Positions 26,946 through 34,098 of a stretch of 64,000 bases of DNA are shown piece after piece. Positions within the stretch are counted from its first letter, which is position 1. Each line of letters begins with the position of its first letter. Under the pieces are notes generated by a model. The model saw nothing but the letters and a program-made list of their open reading frames with translations. It had not been told where the DNA came from and did no database searches. The stretch comes from Streptomycetaceae bacterium (GTDB lineage Bacteria; Actinomycetota; Actinomycetes; Nanopelagicales; Nanopelagicaceae). The position numbers were made by a program, and so were the translations under genes. Where the stretch lies: NCBI GenBank assembly GCA_027483765.1, contig JAIXTW010000006.1, forward strand, positions 1 to 64,000, in the 5' to 3' direction.

Positions 26946-28265
26946 TTGCACATGTCACCTTTTGGATTTACTCCGAATGATGGAGATGAAGAAGGTAACA
27001 AGCCAGAAGATTTCTCAGCGATGATGCGCCAGATGCAAGAACAAATCCAAAAACAGTTTGAGCAGATGGGAATAAACCCAGCAGGTTTCGTCAATCCATT
27101 TGCCGCATTTACTGGTGGACGCACTGATGCTCTTCCTAAGAACGTTGTCAGAGATACCGCAAAGAAGTTTGTACAGCTCCAAGGTTCAGAACCGATCGGC
27201 ACAAAAGATGTCAGTGTGGTCGCCAGCGCTTTTGAAATTACCGATCTCTGGCTCAACGAAGCAACCGTCTTTCCGGCAACACAATCATCCGCAGCCCCAC
27301 GCGCAGTAAGTCGGCTCGACTGGGTCGATCTCACACTCGATGGTTGGCACCAGACTATGGAGCCCCTTGCCACCGGCCTCTCCAGCGCAATTTCTGGGCT
27401 GCTCGATGAAGCATCCGGAAGTTCAGAAGAGATGGCTAACTCCATGGGCGCAATCACTGGCCTACTGCGCACATTTATTGGCTCCATGATTGCAACCCAA
27501 TTAGGTCAAGCCGTTGGCTCAATCTCGACCACGGCAACGGGTGTACACGACGCCGGTCTGCCACTGCTTACGCCAGCTCACCCAGTGTTGATTCCGGAGA
27601 ACATTGAAAAGTGGAGCACGGATCTTGAGATTCCTAAGAGCGAGGTCTACATATTTCATGCGCTTCGAGAGGCGGCAGTTGCCCGCCTATTTGAACATAA
27701 CCCATGGATAGTTGCCTACATCCGTAGCGCCATCGTTGAGTATGGCCGCGGTATCCATATTGATATGGATGCAATTCAACGCCAAGCCGAAGAAGCTATG
27801 CAGGGTTTTGATCCTTTCCAGATGAATCCCGAAGCGGGCGAAAACTCTTTCTCCATTGCACTTAATAAAGGAATCTTCACACCGGAGGAAACACCGGCTC
27901 AACGCGCTGCACTTTCTAAACTTGAAACCGTGCTTGCACTGGTCGATGGCTGGGCCGATGAGGTCACTACCTGTGCCGCTGCAGATCGATTGCCTTCACT
28001 TGCACAACTTCGCGAAATTTATCGTCGCCAGCGAGCAACGAATGCGCCATCACAACAACTCTTCGCAACACTTCTTGGATTGCAAGTAACGCCACGTCTT
28101 GCTCGAGAGGCGAGCGCCTTCTGGCAGAAGCTTCGTGAGGTCAAAGATGTCGCAGCTCGCGATCAGATTTGGAGTGGAATTTTGCCAAGTGCCGAAGAGC
28201 TCCTTGATCCTGAAAAATTTATGAAATCTGCGCAGATTCCAGATGACCTCAGTGGGTTGCTCTAA
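26946..28265 (+). CDS. DUF2342 (Zincin_2) family protein
   Basis: The 439-residue protein matches the actinobacterial DUF2342 family, often annotated as a zinc-dependent metalloprotease: an N-terminal Met/Gln-rich region, LGQAVGSISTTATGVHDAGLP, then HALREAAVARLFEHNPWI and EYGRGI. No canonical HExxH motif is visible. The nearest candidate is HALREAAV, so zinc-dependent catalysis cannot be assumed. The mycobacterial counterpart is Rv3195 by position. The start may be 26946 or the ATG at 26952 (MSPFGF), with a GAAAGAGGAG segment just upstream. Confidence 0.85.
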   Translation: MHMSPFGFTPNDGDEEGNKPEDFSAMMRQMQEQIQKQFEQMGINPAGFVNPFAAFTGGRTDALPKNVVRDTAKKFVQLQGSEPIGTKDVSVVASAFEITDLWLNEATVFPATQSSAAPRAVSRLDWVDLTLDGWHQTMEPLATGLSSAISGLLDEASGSSEEMANSMGAITGLLRTFIGSMIATQLGQAVGSISTTATGVHDAGLPLLTPAHPVLIPENIEKWSTDLEIPKSEVYIFHALREAAVARLFEHNPWIVAYIRSAIVEYGRGIHIDMDAIQRQAEEAMQGFDPFQMNPEAGENSFSIALNKGIFTPEETPAQRAALSKLETVLALVDGWADEVTTCAAADRLPSLAQLREIYRRQRATNAPSQQLFATLLGLQVTPRLAREASAFWQKLREVKDVAARDQIWSGILPSAEELLDPEKFMKSAQIPDDLSGLL

Positions 28266-28329
28266 ATATTTGCACAGTAATCGCTAGCCCGCGAGCGCTC
28301 ATTGGCGAGATGCATTCCTGGAAGAAAAG

Positions 28330-28401
28330 CGAAGTCCCCGGGCGCACATTTTAATATCTGCCTTCCCCTTGCAGATATCAAACGGTTATCCGAGGACTTC
28401 G
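28330..28401. other. Nested perfect inverted repeats upstream of M48-like gene
   Basis: An 8-bp outer stem (CGAAGTCC 28330-28337, GGACTTCG 28394-28401) encloses an 8-bp inner stem (ATATCTGC 28354-28361, GCAGATAT 28371-28378, 9-nt loop). The arms are separated by 16 and 15 nt. Together they form an almost symmetrical two-storey structure in the 260-bp gap 28266-28525. No T-run follows. It could be a structured leader or a small RNA. Confidence 0.45.
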
Positions 28402-28454
28402 TAAGCGCAAAATACGAGAATTGTTTGCCGGAATCAAATGTAAATCACTAAGAC

Positions 28455-28472
28455 ACAAGAAAAATTTCTTGT
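28455..28472. promoter_or_regulatory. Palindrome ACAAGAAA-AA-TTTCTTGT
   Basis: Perfect 8-bp arms separated by 2 bp, about 55 bp upstream of the M48-like start codon. The symmetry suits a dimeric repressor operator, but no regulator is identified. Confidence 0.35.
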
Positions 28473-28525
28473 CAAGAATTCTGAAATCACGATGCAATTT
28501 CTGCAATCTCTATTACATTTCCTCA

Positions 28526-29110
28526 ATGACAACTTCAGAGTTTCCGGGAGAGTTTGAGGAAGAGACTCTGCCGGGGCTGGGCGAGGGTGAAATCATCGTG
28601 ATTCGCTCTGCCAGACGGAAGAAAAGTATCTCCGCCTATCGACAAGGTGGAAGAATTGTCATCTCTATTCCGGCTCGCTTGAGTAAGGCCGATGAAAGAG
28701 CGATTGTGCCCGAGATGATTGCCAAGATTCGAAGTCAGGAAGCTGCCGCCACCCCCGGAGAGGCAGATCTGGCCAAGCGAATCGATGAGCTGCTGACCGA
28801 ATTAGCCCCGGAGATCACTCTTCGACCGATTTCAGTGAGCTGGAAGCCGATGCGCGAGCGCTGGGGATCATGTACCAGCGTCGATCGCACCATCAGAATC
28901 TCTGACCGACTCAAATTAGCCCCCCAGTTCGCCCTGGATTACGTGCTCTTTCATGAGGCTATCCACCTTCAATTCTCTGACCATGGCGAAGGATTTACCG
29001 AGGTCCTATCCCGATTTGAGGATTCCGAGCTGGCAACTGCCTATCTAGATGGCTACGAGGCGGCCGAAAGGGCGCTGCTGGCCCCGACCGAACTCTCAAA
29101 ACTCCCCTAA
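28526..29110 (+). CDS. YgjP-like metallopeptidase (M48/DUF45 type)
   Basis: This 194-residue protein has the zinc motif HEAIH (FHEAIHLQFSDHG) with a further downstream His, and the preceding signature RWGSCTSVDRTIRIS of the YgjP/DUF45 family. It is probably a cytoplasmic metal-dependent hydrolase of unknown substrate. The ATG at 28526 (MTTSEFPGE) is preferred over an upstream extension rich in Cys, Lys and Phe. It sits between the DUF2342 and DUF5679 genes on the same strand. Confidence 0.82.
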   Translation: MTTSEFPGEFEEETLPGLGEGEIIVIRSARRKKSISAYRQGGRIVISIPARLSKADERAIVPEMIAKIRSQEAAATPGEADLAKRIDELLTELAPEITLRPISVSWKPMRERWGSCTSVDRTIRISDRLKLAPQFALDYVLFHEAIHLQFSDHGEGFTEVLSRFEDSELATAYLDGYEAAERALLAPTELSKLP

Positions 29111-29173
29111 ATCCTCACAAGAAAGATGTAAGGAAATCTACGCGTGAATTCCCGCATTTGAGCGTGGCTAAGA

Positions 29174-29192
29174 GTACTGTTTTGACCAGTAC
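29174..29192. promoter_or_regulatory. 6-bp inverted repeat upstream of DUF5679 gene
   Basis: GTACTG (29174-29179) and CAGTAC (29187-29192) form a perfect inverted repeat with a 7-bp spacer, about 40 bp upstream of the ATG. Possible operator, weakly supported. Confidence 0.3.
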
Positions 29193-29229
29193 GCATGGCG
29201 CCGAGCTCATGGGTCGAACGGAGGCAACA

Positions 29230-29400
29230 ATGGCAGAGGTAGAGACATACAAGGGTGACGCTTACTGCGTTAAGTGCAAAGAGAAGCGTGATTTCGAAGG
29301 AACAGTAAAGATCTCCGAGTCTGGTCGCCGCATGGCACAGGGTATTTGCCCAGTGTGTGGCACCAAGGTAAATCGCATTCTCGGCAAGAAGCCAGAATAA
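29230..29400 (+). CDS. DUF5679 zinc-ribbon protein
   Basis: This 56-residue protein has two CxxC knuckles, YCVKCKEKRDF and ICPVCGTKVNRI, with the conserved segment SGRRMAQG between them. It matches the small actinobacterial DUF5679 family, likely a zinc ribbon. The ATG at 29230 follows a strong GGAGG (5 bp spacing), so the longer frame from 29158 is rejected. A strong intrinsic terminator follows the gene. Function unknown. Confidence 0.88.
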   Translation: MAEVETYKGDAYCVKCKEKRDFEGTVKISESGRRMAQGICPVCGTKVNRILGKKPE

Positions 29401-29420
29401 GTCACCACTTATACGTAGAG

Positions 29421-29454
29421 ATAACCCTCGCTCACTGAGCGGGGGTTATTTTTT
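29421..29454 (+). terminator. Intrinsic terminator after DUF5679 gene
   Basis: ATAACCC-T-CGCTCACTGAGCG-G-GGGTTAT forms a stable stem with a short loop and is followed by TTTTTT (29449-29454). It lies about 20 bp beyond the DUF5679 stop and ends transcription before the TOMM-like gene. Confidence 0.92.
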
Positions 29455-29561
29455 ACCCTCAGTACAGACTCCGACGCGCAGTGTGGGCAATCGCCCACCT
29501 TACGCACAGCGCGGCTCCATCTATCAGGATCAATGTCAGGGCGCAGCGCATCCTTTGCCGC

Positions 29562-30665
29562 ATGAGAGAACTCAAGCGCGGCGTTGCATTAAGTCAGAGC
29601 ACTACTCCCGGCGAATATTTCATCGGTACGCGCAAGCGAGTCATTCGAATCTCTACCCCCGAACAGAAGGCGATTGCGATTGCGCTCGCTTCCGGAAAGT
29701 CCGAAGCGCAAATCCTGCAATCACCTGATGTACAGAGCGCAACGGTGCATGCTCTGCTCACCGAACTTGAGTCAGAAGAATTAATCAATAGTAAGCAGGG
29801 CATACTCAAAGTTTCACAACGCTTTATCTCCAAGCTAGATAACCGGGTAAAGAAAAATAGTAGGCCCGCAGTTGATGCCGGAGTTCAGCAGTTACAACGC
29901 AGATGCGCACCCGAGTTAAATCAGAGTAATTGGATCAACGGTGTAACAGATGGTGGAGTTGAAATATTAAGTGCACGGCAAAATTATCTCTGCGAAATTT
30001 CCGGAAACAATCGAGTTGCAACTCTGCTCTATTCGCTCCTACTCGCCAGCGGTTTCACGCAGGTTCGTTTTGCTGCCACTGCACGTCGCACATCCCCACT
30101 CATTGGTGATCTTGATATGGCGCTCTCCATCTTTCGGCAATCAGATATGGGAGCGCCATTTACAGAGCACTGCGAAAAGATGCGCCGAGAACTTTCACTT
30201 TTTCCGCTCGATCGCGAGCAGAACTACCTCGATGAAGCATCAACGCCCGACCTGCATATTCACTGCGGTGATATTGATACAGAAACTCTTTCCCACTGGA
30301 TGAGTACTGGTGAAACCTTTTTTATGATTCCAGCACCTCGCGCAGATAGCGCCCAAATTGGTCCGCTAGTAATTCCTGGGGAAAGTCCTTGCTTGCGCTG
30401 TCTGGAACTTTCAGCAAAAGATCAACGCGGTGTTAAAGATCAGCTCGAATTTGCTCACGATGCACAAGATGAATATCCGCAGATTGCAGCTCACTTTGTA
30501 GCAGCGCTTGCCGCGTCACAGATTGTTCAATTCTGTGACGCAATCACGGCATCACAAGATTCATCGGCGCTCTTGGGGCTCGCAATTACAGTTGACTACC
30601 AAGTACTTGCCGGGCCACAGGTGGTGGCGATTGCCCGCCACCCCCTGTGTGGATGTGCTTTTTAA
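29562..30665 (+). CDS. TOMM cyclodehydratase / ThiF-like partner protein (orphan)
   Basis: The 367-residue form resembles the bacteriocin-biosynthesis cyclodehydratase (TOMM precursor leader-binding) family. The N-terminal winged-helix-like part is followed by an E1-like region, with the motif IGPLVIPGESPCLRC (C277, C280), and C-terminal HPLCGC (C363, C365). The four cysteines form the CxxC...CxC zinc site of E1-type folds. No YcaO gene or precursor peptide lies nearby, so the partner is unknown. The ATG at 29562 lacks a clear ribosome-binding site; a GTG at 29481 is possible. It is convergent with whiB7. Confidence 0.75.
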   Translation: MRELKRGVALSQSTTPGEYFIGTRKRVIRISTPEQKAIAIALASGKSEAQILQSPDVQSATVHALLTELESEELINSKQGILKVSQRFISKLDNRVKKNSRPAVDAGVQQLQRRCAPELNQSNWINGVTDGGVEILSARQNYLCEISGNNRVATLLYSLLLASGFTQVRFAATARRTSPLIGDLDMALSIFRQSDMGAPFTEHCEKMRRELSLFPLDREQNYLDEASTPDLHIHCGDIDTETLSHWMSTGETFFMIPAPRADSAQIGPLVIPGESPCLRCLELSAKDQRGVKDQLEFAHDAQDEYPQIAAHFVAALAASQIVQFCDAITASQDSSALLGLAITVDYQVLAGPQVVAIARHPLCGCAF

Positions 30666-30684
30666 TCCGGTTTAACCAAGTGCG

Positions 30685-30709
30685 TTATGCCTGTGCCTTA
30701 TGCCTGTGC
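30685..30709. repeat. Tandem 12-bp duplication at the whiB7 stop codon
   Basis: TTATGCCTGTGC occurs twice (30685-30696, 30698-30709) with 1 bp between. The second copy carries the whiB7 stop codon (TTA, read as TAA on the minus strand). Confidence 0.5.
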
Positions 30710-31069
30710 GCTCTGCTCTTGCAGAATGCGAGCTGCGGCAATCACCTGACGTGGCGGCCTGCCGGCGCGACGCTTACGTTCGATGATCACGCCATCTTCA
30801 ATGAGTTGGCCGCCCCAGACACCACATGGTTCTTGGCGTGAGAGCGCACCATCGAGACACTTATTGCGCACCGGGCATGTGCCACAGAGCGCCTTCGCTT
30901 CTGCAATCCCCTGATCTGTCTCTGAGTAGAAGAGTTCAGGGTCAGCTAGATGGCATGGCAGGGTGAAAGCCTTGGCGTTGTCATATGTGAATGTCACATC
31001 GTTAAGGCCAATCTTTTCGCCGGTCTCTGCCCAGCCTGGTACCTGTAGTTCGCTGAAGAGAACTGTCAT
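30698..31069 (-). CDS. whiB7: WhiB7-type iron-sulphur transcriptional regulator
   Basis: WhiB7 binds a [4Fe-4S] cluster and the primary sigma factor and switches on intrinsic antibiotic-resistance genes. The 123-residue protein has the four cluster cysteines C39, C62, C65 and C71, the beta-turn GVWGG (83-87) and an AT-hook-like tail RRAGRPPRQ (101-108), a feature of the WhiB7 subfamily. The neighbouring uvrD2 and nudC match the mycobacterial whiB7 neighbourhood. The ATG at 31069 has a G-rich site (GGGGGTGAG) just upstream. A long leader with an upstream ORF and attenuator controls it. Confidence 0.88.
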   Translation of the reverse strand: MTVLFSELQVPGWAETGEKIGLNDVTFTYDNAKAFTLPCHLADPELFYSETDQGIAEAKALCGTCPVRNKCLDGALSRQEPCGVWGGQLIEDGVIIERKRRAGRPPRQVIAAARILQEQSAQA

Positions 31070-31152
31070 AGCTCTCACCCCCTGTTATCTCTCTCTAGTC
31101 GGTCTTGCTCTTTTTCTTTCTTTATTTATCTTTTTCTTTTGATGTAGGTAAT

Positions 31153-31192
31153 AAAAAAGGACCTCCAAATCCATTGAGTGGATTTGAGGCCC
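31153..31192 (-). terminator. Attenuator terminator in the whiB7 leader
   Basis: On the minus strand GGGCCTCAAATCCA (31192-31179) pairs with TGGATTTGGAGGTCC (31173-31159) through about 14 base pairs with one bulged G and a 5-nt loop. T6 (31158-31153) follows. It lies 84 bp before the whiB7 ATG and just after the upstream ORF, so it would stop transcription before whiB7 unless bypassed. Confidence 0.92.
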
Positions 31193-31243
31193 TTGTGGGA
31201 CTGTTCGGTCTTATCCGATTAGTACTCCAGCGGCCTCATCCAC
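31178..31243 (-). promoter_or_regulatory. Antiterminator alternative pairing in whiB7 leader
   Basis: GTGGATGAGGCC inside the upstream ORF (31243-31232) is complementary to GGCCTC and ATCCAC (31191-31178) on the 5' arm of the terminator. This gives 12 pairs with a 2-nt bulge. The two structures exclude each other. A ribosome moving along the upstream ORF would cover the 5' arm and leave the terminator free. A ribosome stalled earlier would allow the antiterminator and read-through. Confidence 0.8.
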
Positions 31244-31402
31244 TGCATAAAAGTTGGCGTAAAACGCTGACTTCGTAGCTGTGGGCCAAACTGTTCGCTT
31301 ATGTGAACGCTTGGTTGCAGAGGCTGTTGAATGTGTGAAGGCAGCAGAAGGTGCAGCAGCGCATGCGCCTGCTGTGATGACTGAAGTAACGACATTAGCC
31401 AT
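31211..31402 (-). CDS. whiB7 leader ORF (63 residues)
   Basis: The frame begins with ATG at 31402, with AAGGGG 7 bp upstream, and ends TAA at 31211, 19 nt before the attenuator. The predicted peptide is rich in Ala, Thr and Ser with a basic middle (ATKRSHKRTVW) and the end AVDEAAGVLIG. No family is recognised. Codons for Val-Asp-Glu-Ala near the end form the 5' arm of the antiterminator. It probably senses ribosome speed rather than making a functional protein. Confidence 0.75.
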   Translation of the reverse strand: MANVVTSVITAGACAAAPSAAFTHSTASATKRSHKRTVWPTATKSAFYANFYAVDEAAGVLIG

Positions 31403-31433
31403 TTTCAATCCCCTTCTCTGTTTTCGAACCCTA

Positions 31434-31476
31434 AGGGTACAAGATGGGTATTGATTCGTGCAAGGTAATTAAATAA
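31434..31476 (-). promoter_or_regulatory. WhiB7-type promoter of the whiB7 leader
   Basis: On the minus strand TTGCAC (31463-31458) is followed after 18 bp by TACCCT (31439-31434), a plausible -35/-10 pair. Directly upstream of -35 is an AT-rich stretch (TTATTTAATTA, 31476-31466), the feature contacted by the WhiB7 AT-hook in mycobacteria. Transcription from here would give a leader of roughly 350 nt. It overlaps the uvrD2 stop. Confidence 0.65.
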
Positions 31477-33121
31477 GCCCTGATTCACGCAGGAATTGGC
31501 TTGGATTTCCTCGATAGGAAATGTGTAGATCCGCCTTCGCCCGCGTGATTCCCACATAAAAGAGCCGGCGCTCTTCTTCGACAGCGCTTTCACCAGAGCT
31601 ATTGGTCAGCGGTAGTTGGCCATCTGATGCGCCGATGAGAAATACCCGCTCCCATTCAAGGCCTTTAGCCGCATGCAAAGTCGCGAGTGTAACTACTGGC
31701 ATGGTGGGAGGATTGTTCTGTTGTACGCGATCTTCTACTTCACGTAAATATGTGCGCAAAGTTTTTGGAGTGAAATTATCATCGTCATCAAGTTCGCGCG
31801 CTAAATGCAGCAGCGCCGCAATTCCATCGATGGCTTCCCCCGTTAAATATGGTTGGGCCAACGAACGTAATTCATCTATCCACCCTTGGCCTTCAGCTGG
31901 AATCACTGATGCTTTACGCACCTGGCCAAGAAAATCGCGGACTTCGCGACGATCAAAGAATCGTTCGGTATTGCGCACTTGATATGGAATGTTCTGCGCC
32001 AACATCGCTCGCTCTGCGACTTTGAGTTGGGCATTTGTGCGCGCCAAAATAGCAATCTCTTGTGGCTGGGTGCCACCAATCAAAAGCGCATTGATTTCAT
32101 CCATGACTCCACGGATTTCAGCTGATTCATCGCCATAACCAGTAACTATCGGTTTAGAACCATGGCCATTGAAAGCAATGAGTTCTTGGCCCATGGTGCC
32201 GTGGCGCAGCAGCGCATTTGCAGCGAAAGTGATTTCCGGGGTCGAGCGATATCCAGTTGTTAACCGGATGACTTCAGCATCTGGAAAACGTTGGGTAAAT
32301 GAATTAAGAAATACCGGAGTAGCGCCAGCGAATGAGTAAATAGTCTGCGCCGGATCTCCCACTACGCAGATGTCGGTGCGAGTTCCAAGCCACGCATTGA
32401 TGAGCCGTTGTTGAATCGGTGAAATATCCTGATACTCATCGATGGTGAAATAGCGATACTGATCCTGCACGCGTTCGCGCACTTCTCGCTCTTCTTCTAA
32501 CATCGCCGCACATAAAAGCAAAACATCTTCAAAATCAATCGCGAGCTCTTGCTTCTTGATTGATTCATAGGCCGTGTAAATCTGCACCATTTGTTCCGGG
32601 CTCACTCTAGGTTTCTGTCCACGTTTTGCTACTTCATTGATGTAATCCGTCGGGCCCACTTGCGAGACTTTCGCCCACTCAATCTCCGATGCGATATCGC
32701 GCATCAATTCTCTGCTCGTTGCACGTAGTGAGTTACTTAAACCTGCGCGATTAATTGCTTCGGTAAGAAATCCGGTCTTGGTCGTCATTAAATCAGGTGT
32801 GCGACCGCCAAAGACAGTTGGCCAGAAGTAGAGCAACTGCTTAAGCGCTGCTGAGTGAATCGTGCGCGCAGCAACCGTAGGCACGCCTAGGGTGCGAAGC
32901 CGGGCCCGCATTTCACCAGCAGCTTTGGCAGTAAATGTCAGCGCCAATACTTTCTGCGGATCCATGGTTCCGATTGCTGCTGCATATGCAATGCGATGAG
33001 TAATTGCTCGAGTCTTTCCAGTGCCAGCGCCGGCAATAACGCAGACGGGGCCACGTGTAGCAAGTGCTACTGCACGTTGATCGGGATCAAGGGCTGCAAG
33101 TATTGAATCCTCTAGCGCCAT
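31469..33121 (-). CDS. uvrD2: UvrD2-like superfamily 1 helicase, short form
   Basis: The 550-residue protein has SF1A motifs: Q-motif LDPDQRAV, Walker A GAGTGKTR, motif Ia TFTAKAAGEM, motif II DEYQDISP, GDPAQTIYSFAG, TTGYRSTPE and the C-terminal TLHAAKGLEW and YVGITRAK. Position next to whiB7 and nudC identifies UvrD2. Mycobacterial UvrD2 is about 700 residues with an HRDC domain and a tetracysteine C-terminal domain. Here the protein ends soon after motif VI, so those domains are absent. The frame continues to a normal stop with no frameshift seen. Confidence 0.9.
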   Translation of the reverse strand: MALEDSILAALDPDQRAVALATRGPVCVIAGAGTGKTRAITHRIAYAAAIGTMDPQKVLALTFTAKAAGEMRARLRTLGVPTVAARTIHSAALKQLLYFWPTVFGGRTPDLMTTKTGFLTEAINRAGLSNSLRATSRELMRDIASEIEWAKVSQVGPTDYINEVAKRGQKPRVSPEQMVQIYTAYESIKKQELAIDFEDVLLLCAAMLEEEREVRERVQDQYRYFTIDEYQDISPIQQRLINAWLGTRTDICVVGDPAQTIYSFAGATPVFLNSFTQRFPDAEVIRLTTGYRSTPEITFAANALLRHGTMGQELIAFNGHGSKPIVTGYGDESAEIRGVMDEINALLIGGTQPQEIAILARTNAQLKVAERAMLAQNIPYQVRNTERFFDRREVRDFLGQVRKASVIPAEGQGWIDELRSLAQPYLTGEAIDGIAALLHLARELDDDDNFTPKTLRTYLREVEDRVQQNNPPTMPVVTLATLHAAKGLEWERVFLIGASDGQLPLTNSSGESAVEEERRLFYVGITRAKADLHISYRGNPSQFLRESGLI

Positions 33122-33149
33122 TACTTAAGCGCCATCACTAACGTTAGCT

Positions 33150-34079
33150 CTAGCGCCATGTTTCGCCACCGGGCGAAGTCTCACCCAACCAACCTTCAAT
33201 CATCTTGCGTGCAACTGAAATTCTTGGTGGAAGTAAGAGTGAGCCATCTTGGGCAGCAGCTTTAAGTTCAGCGCGAGTAAACCATTTAACTTCCGTAATC
33301 TCTTCGCCATCGCCTTTAGCGCTCTCTGGATTATCTGTCACTGCTTCAAATGCAATCATGATGCTGGCCGGAAATGGCCACGGTTGTGAACCTAAATATT
33401 TAAGTTCAGTAACTGAAACTGAAGACTCTTCTAAAACTTCACGGGCTACACATTGTTCAAAAGTTTCACCCGGCTCAAGGAAACCAGCGAAGGTAGAGAA
33501 GCGACCTTCTGGCCAAATTGGTTGATGGCCAAGCAAGATTCGATCACTGCGATCTTTGACCAGCACAATTACTGCCGAATCAGTACGTGGATGATGTTGG
33601 CTACCATCTGCATCACAGGTGCGTGCGGCCCCACCGATATCAACTCGAGTTGCGCCTCCACATCGCGGACAACGCGGATGTGCACGATGCCAATTACTGA
33701 GCCCCATCGCATGCAGTGAAATCTCTAACTCTTGCTCGCTCAGCCGAGAACCAATCTCGCGCGCAGTAGAGAATCCGACCTCTTTTGCCGCATCTTCGAT
33801 TGTGCCAACCCACTCGGTATCCCATGCAAAAAAAGGCGCCTTAGTTTCAAGATCTAAGCCTAAGAAGTAACGACTTCCTTCAGTAAATGTACCTGCGGCG
33901 ATGTGTGCGGCGACATCGTGGGCGCTGATTAGGGCGAGTGCGTTATCAACTGCTGCAACGCGACCTTCTGCAATATGAAGAATCCGTGCGCGTTGCCATA
34001 ATTGATCAAGAGTCTCTTGGTTTACCCGAAGTTCACCGGCGCGATCAATGCGGGAGGTGTGTTGGTTAATCGCGCTCAC
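33150..34079 (-). CDS. nudC: NAD+ diphosphatase NudC (Nudix family)
   Basis: NudC cleaves NADH or NAD+ and removes NAD caps from RNA in some bacteria. The 309-residue protein has a zinc ribbon opening with CPRCGG, the Nudix box GFLEPGETFEQCVAREVLEE (within Gx5Ex7REUxEE) and the NudC-specific SQPWPFP motif. It lies 28 bp upstream of uvrD2 on the same strand, as in mycobacteria. Start at an ATG at 34079, divergent from the EEP gene. Confidence 0.93.
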   Translation of the reverse strand: MSAINQHTSRIDRAGELRVNQETLDQLWQRARILHIAEGRVAAVDNALALISAHDVAAHIAAGTFTEGSRYFLGLDLETKAPFFAWDTEWVGTIEDAAKEVGFSTAREIGSRLSEQELEISLHAMGLSNWHRAHPRCPRCGGATRVDIGGAARTCDADGSQHHPRTDSAVIVLVKDRSDRILLGHQPIWPEGRFSTFAGFLEPGETFEQCVAREVLEESSVSVTELKYLGSQPWPFPASIMIAFEAVTDNPESAKGDGEEITEVKWFTRAELKAAAQDGSLLLPPRISVARKMIEGWLGETSPGGETWR

Positions 34080-34098
34080 GGGTGCAGGTTACTAGTGT

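Noticed and set aside
26855-27487. Long minus-strand extension of the small membrane gene at 26591-26854
   Set aside because: It lies antisense to the DUF2342 gene and its composition looks like a shadow frame. Only the distal 87 codons look like a protein.
31403-31408. TTG start for the whiB7 leader ORF
   Set aside because: The ATG at 31402 has the better-spaced AAGGGG site, so the two-codon longer form is not needed.
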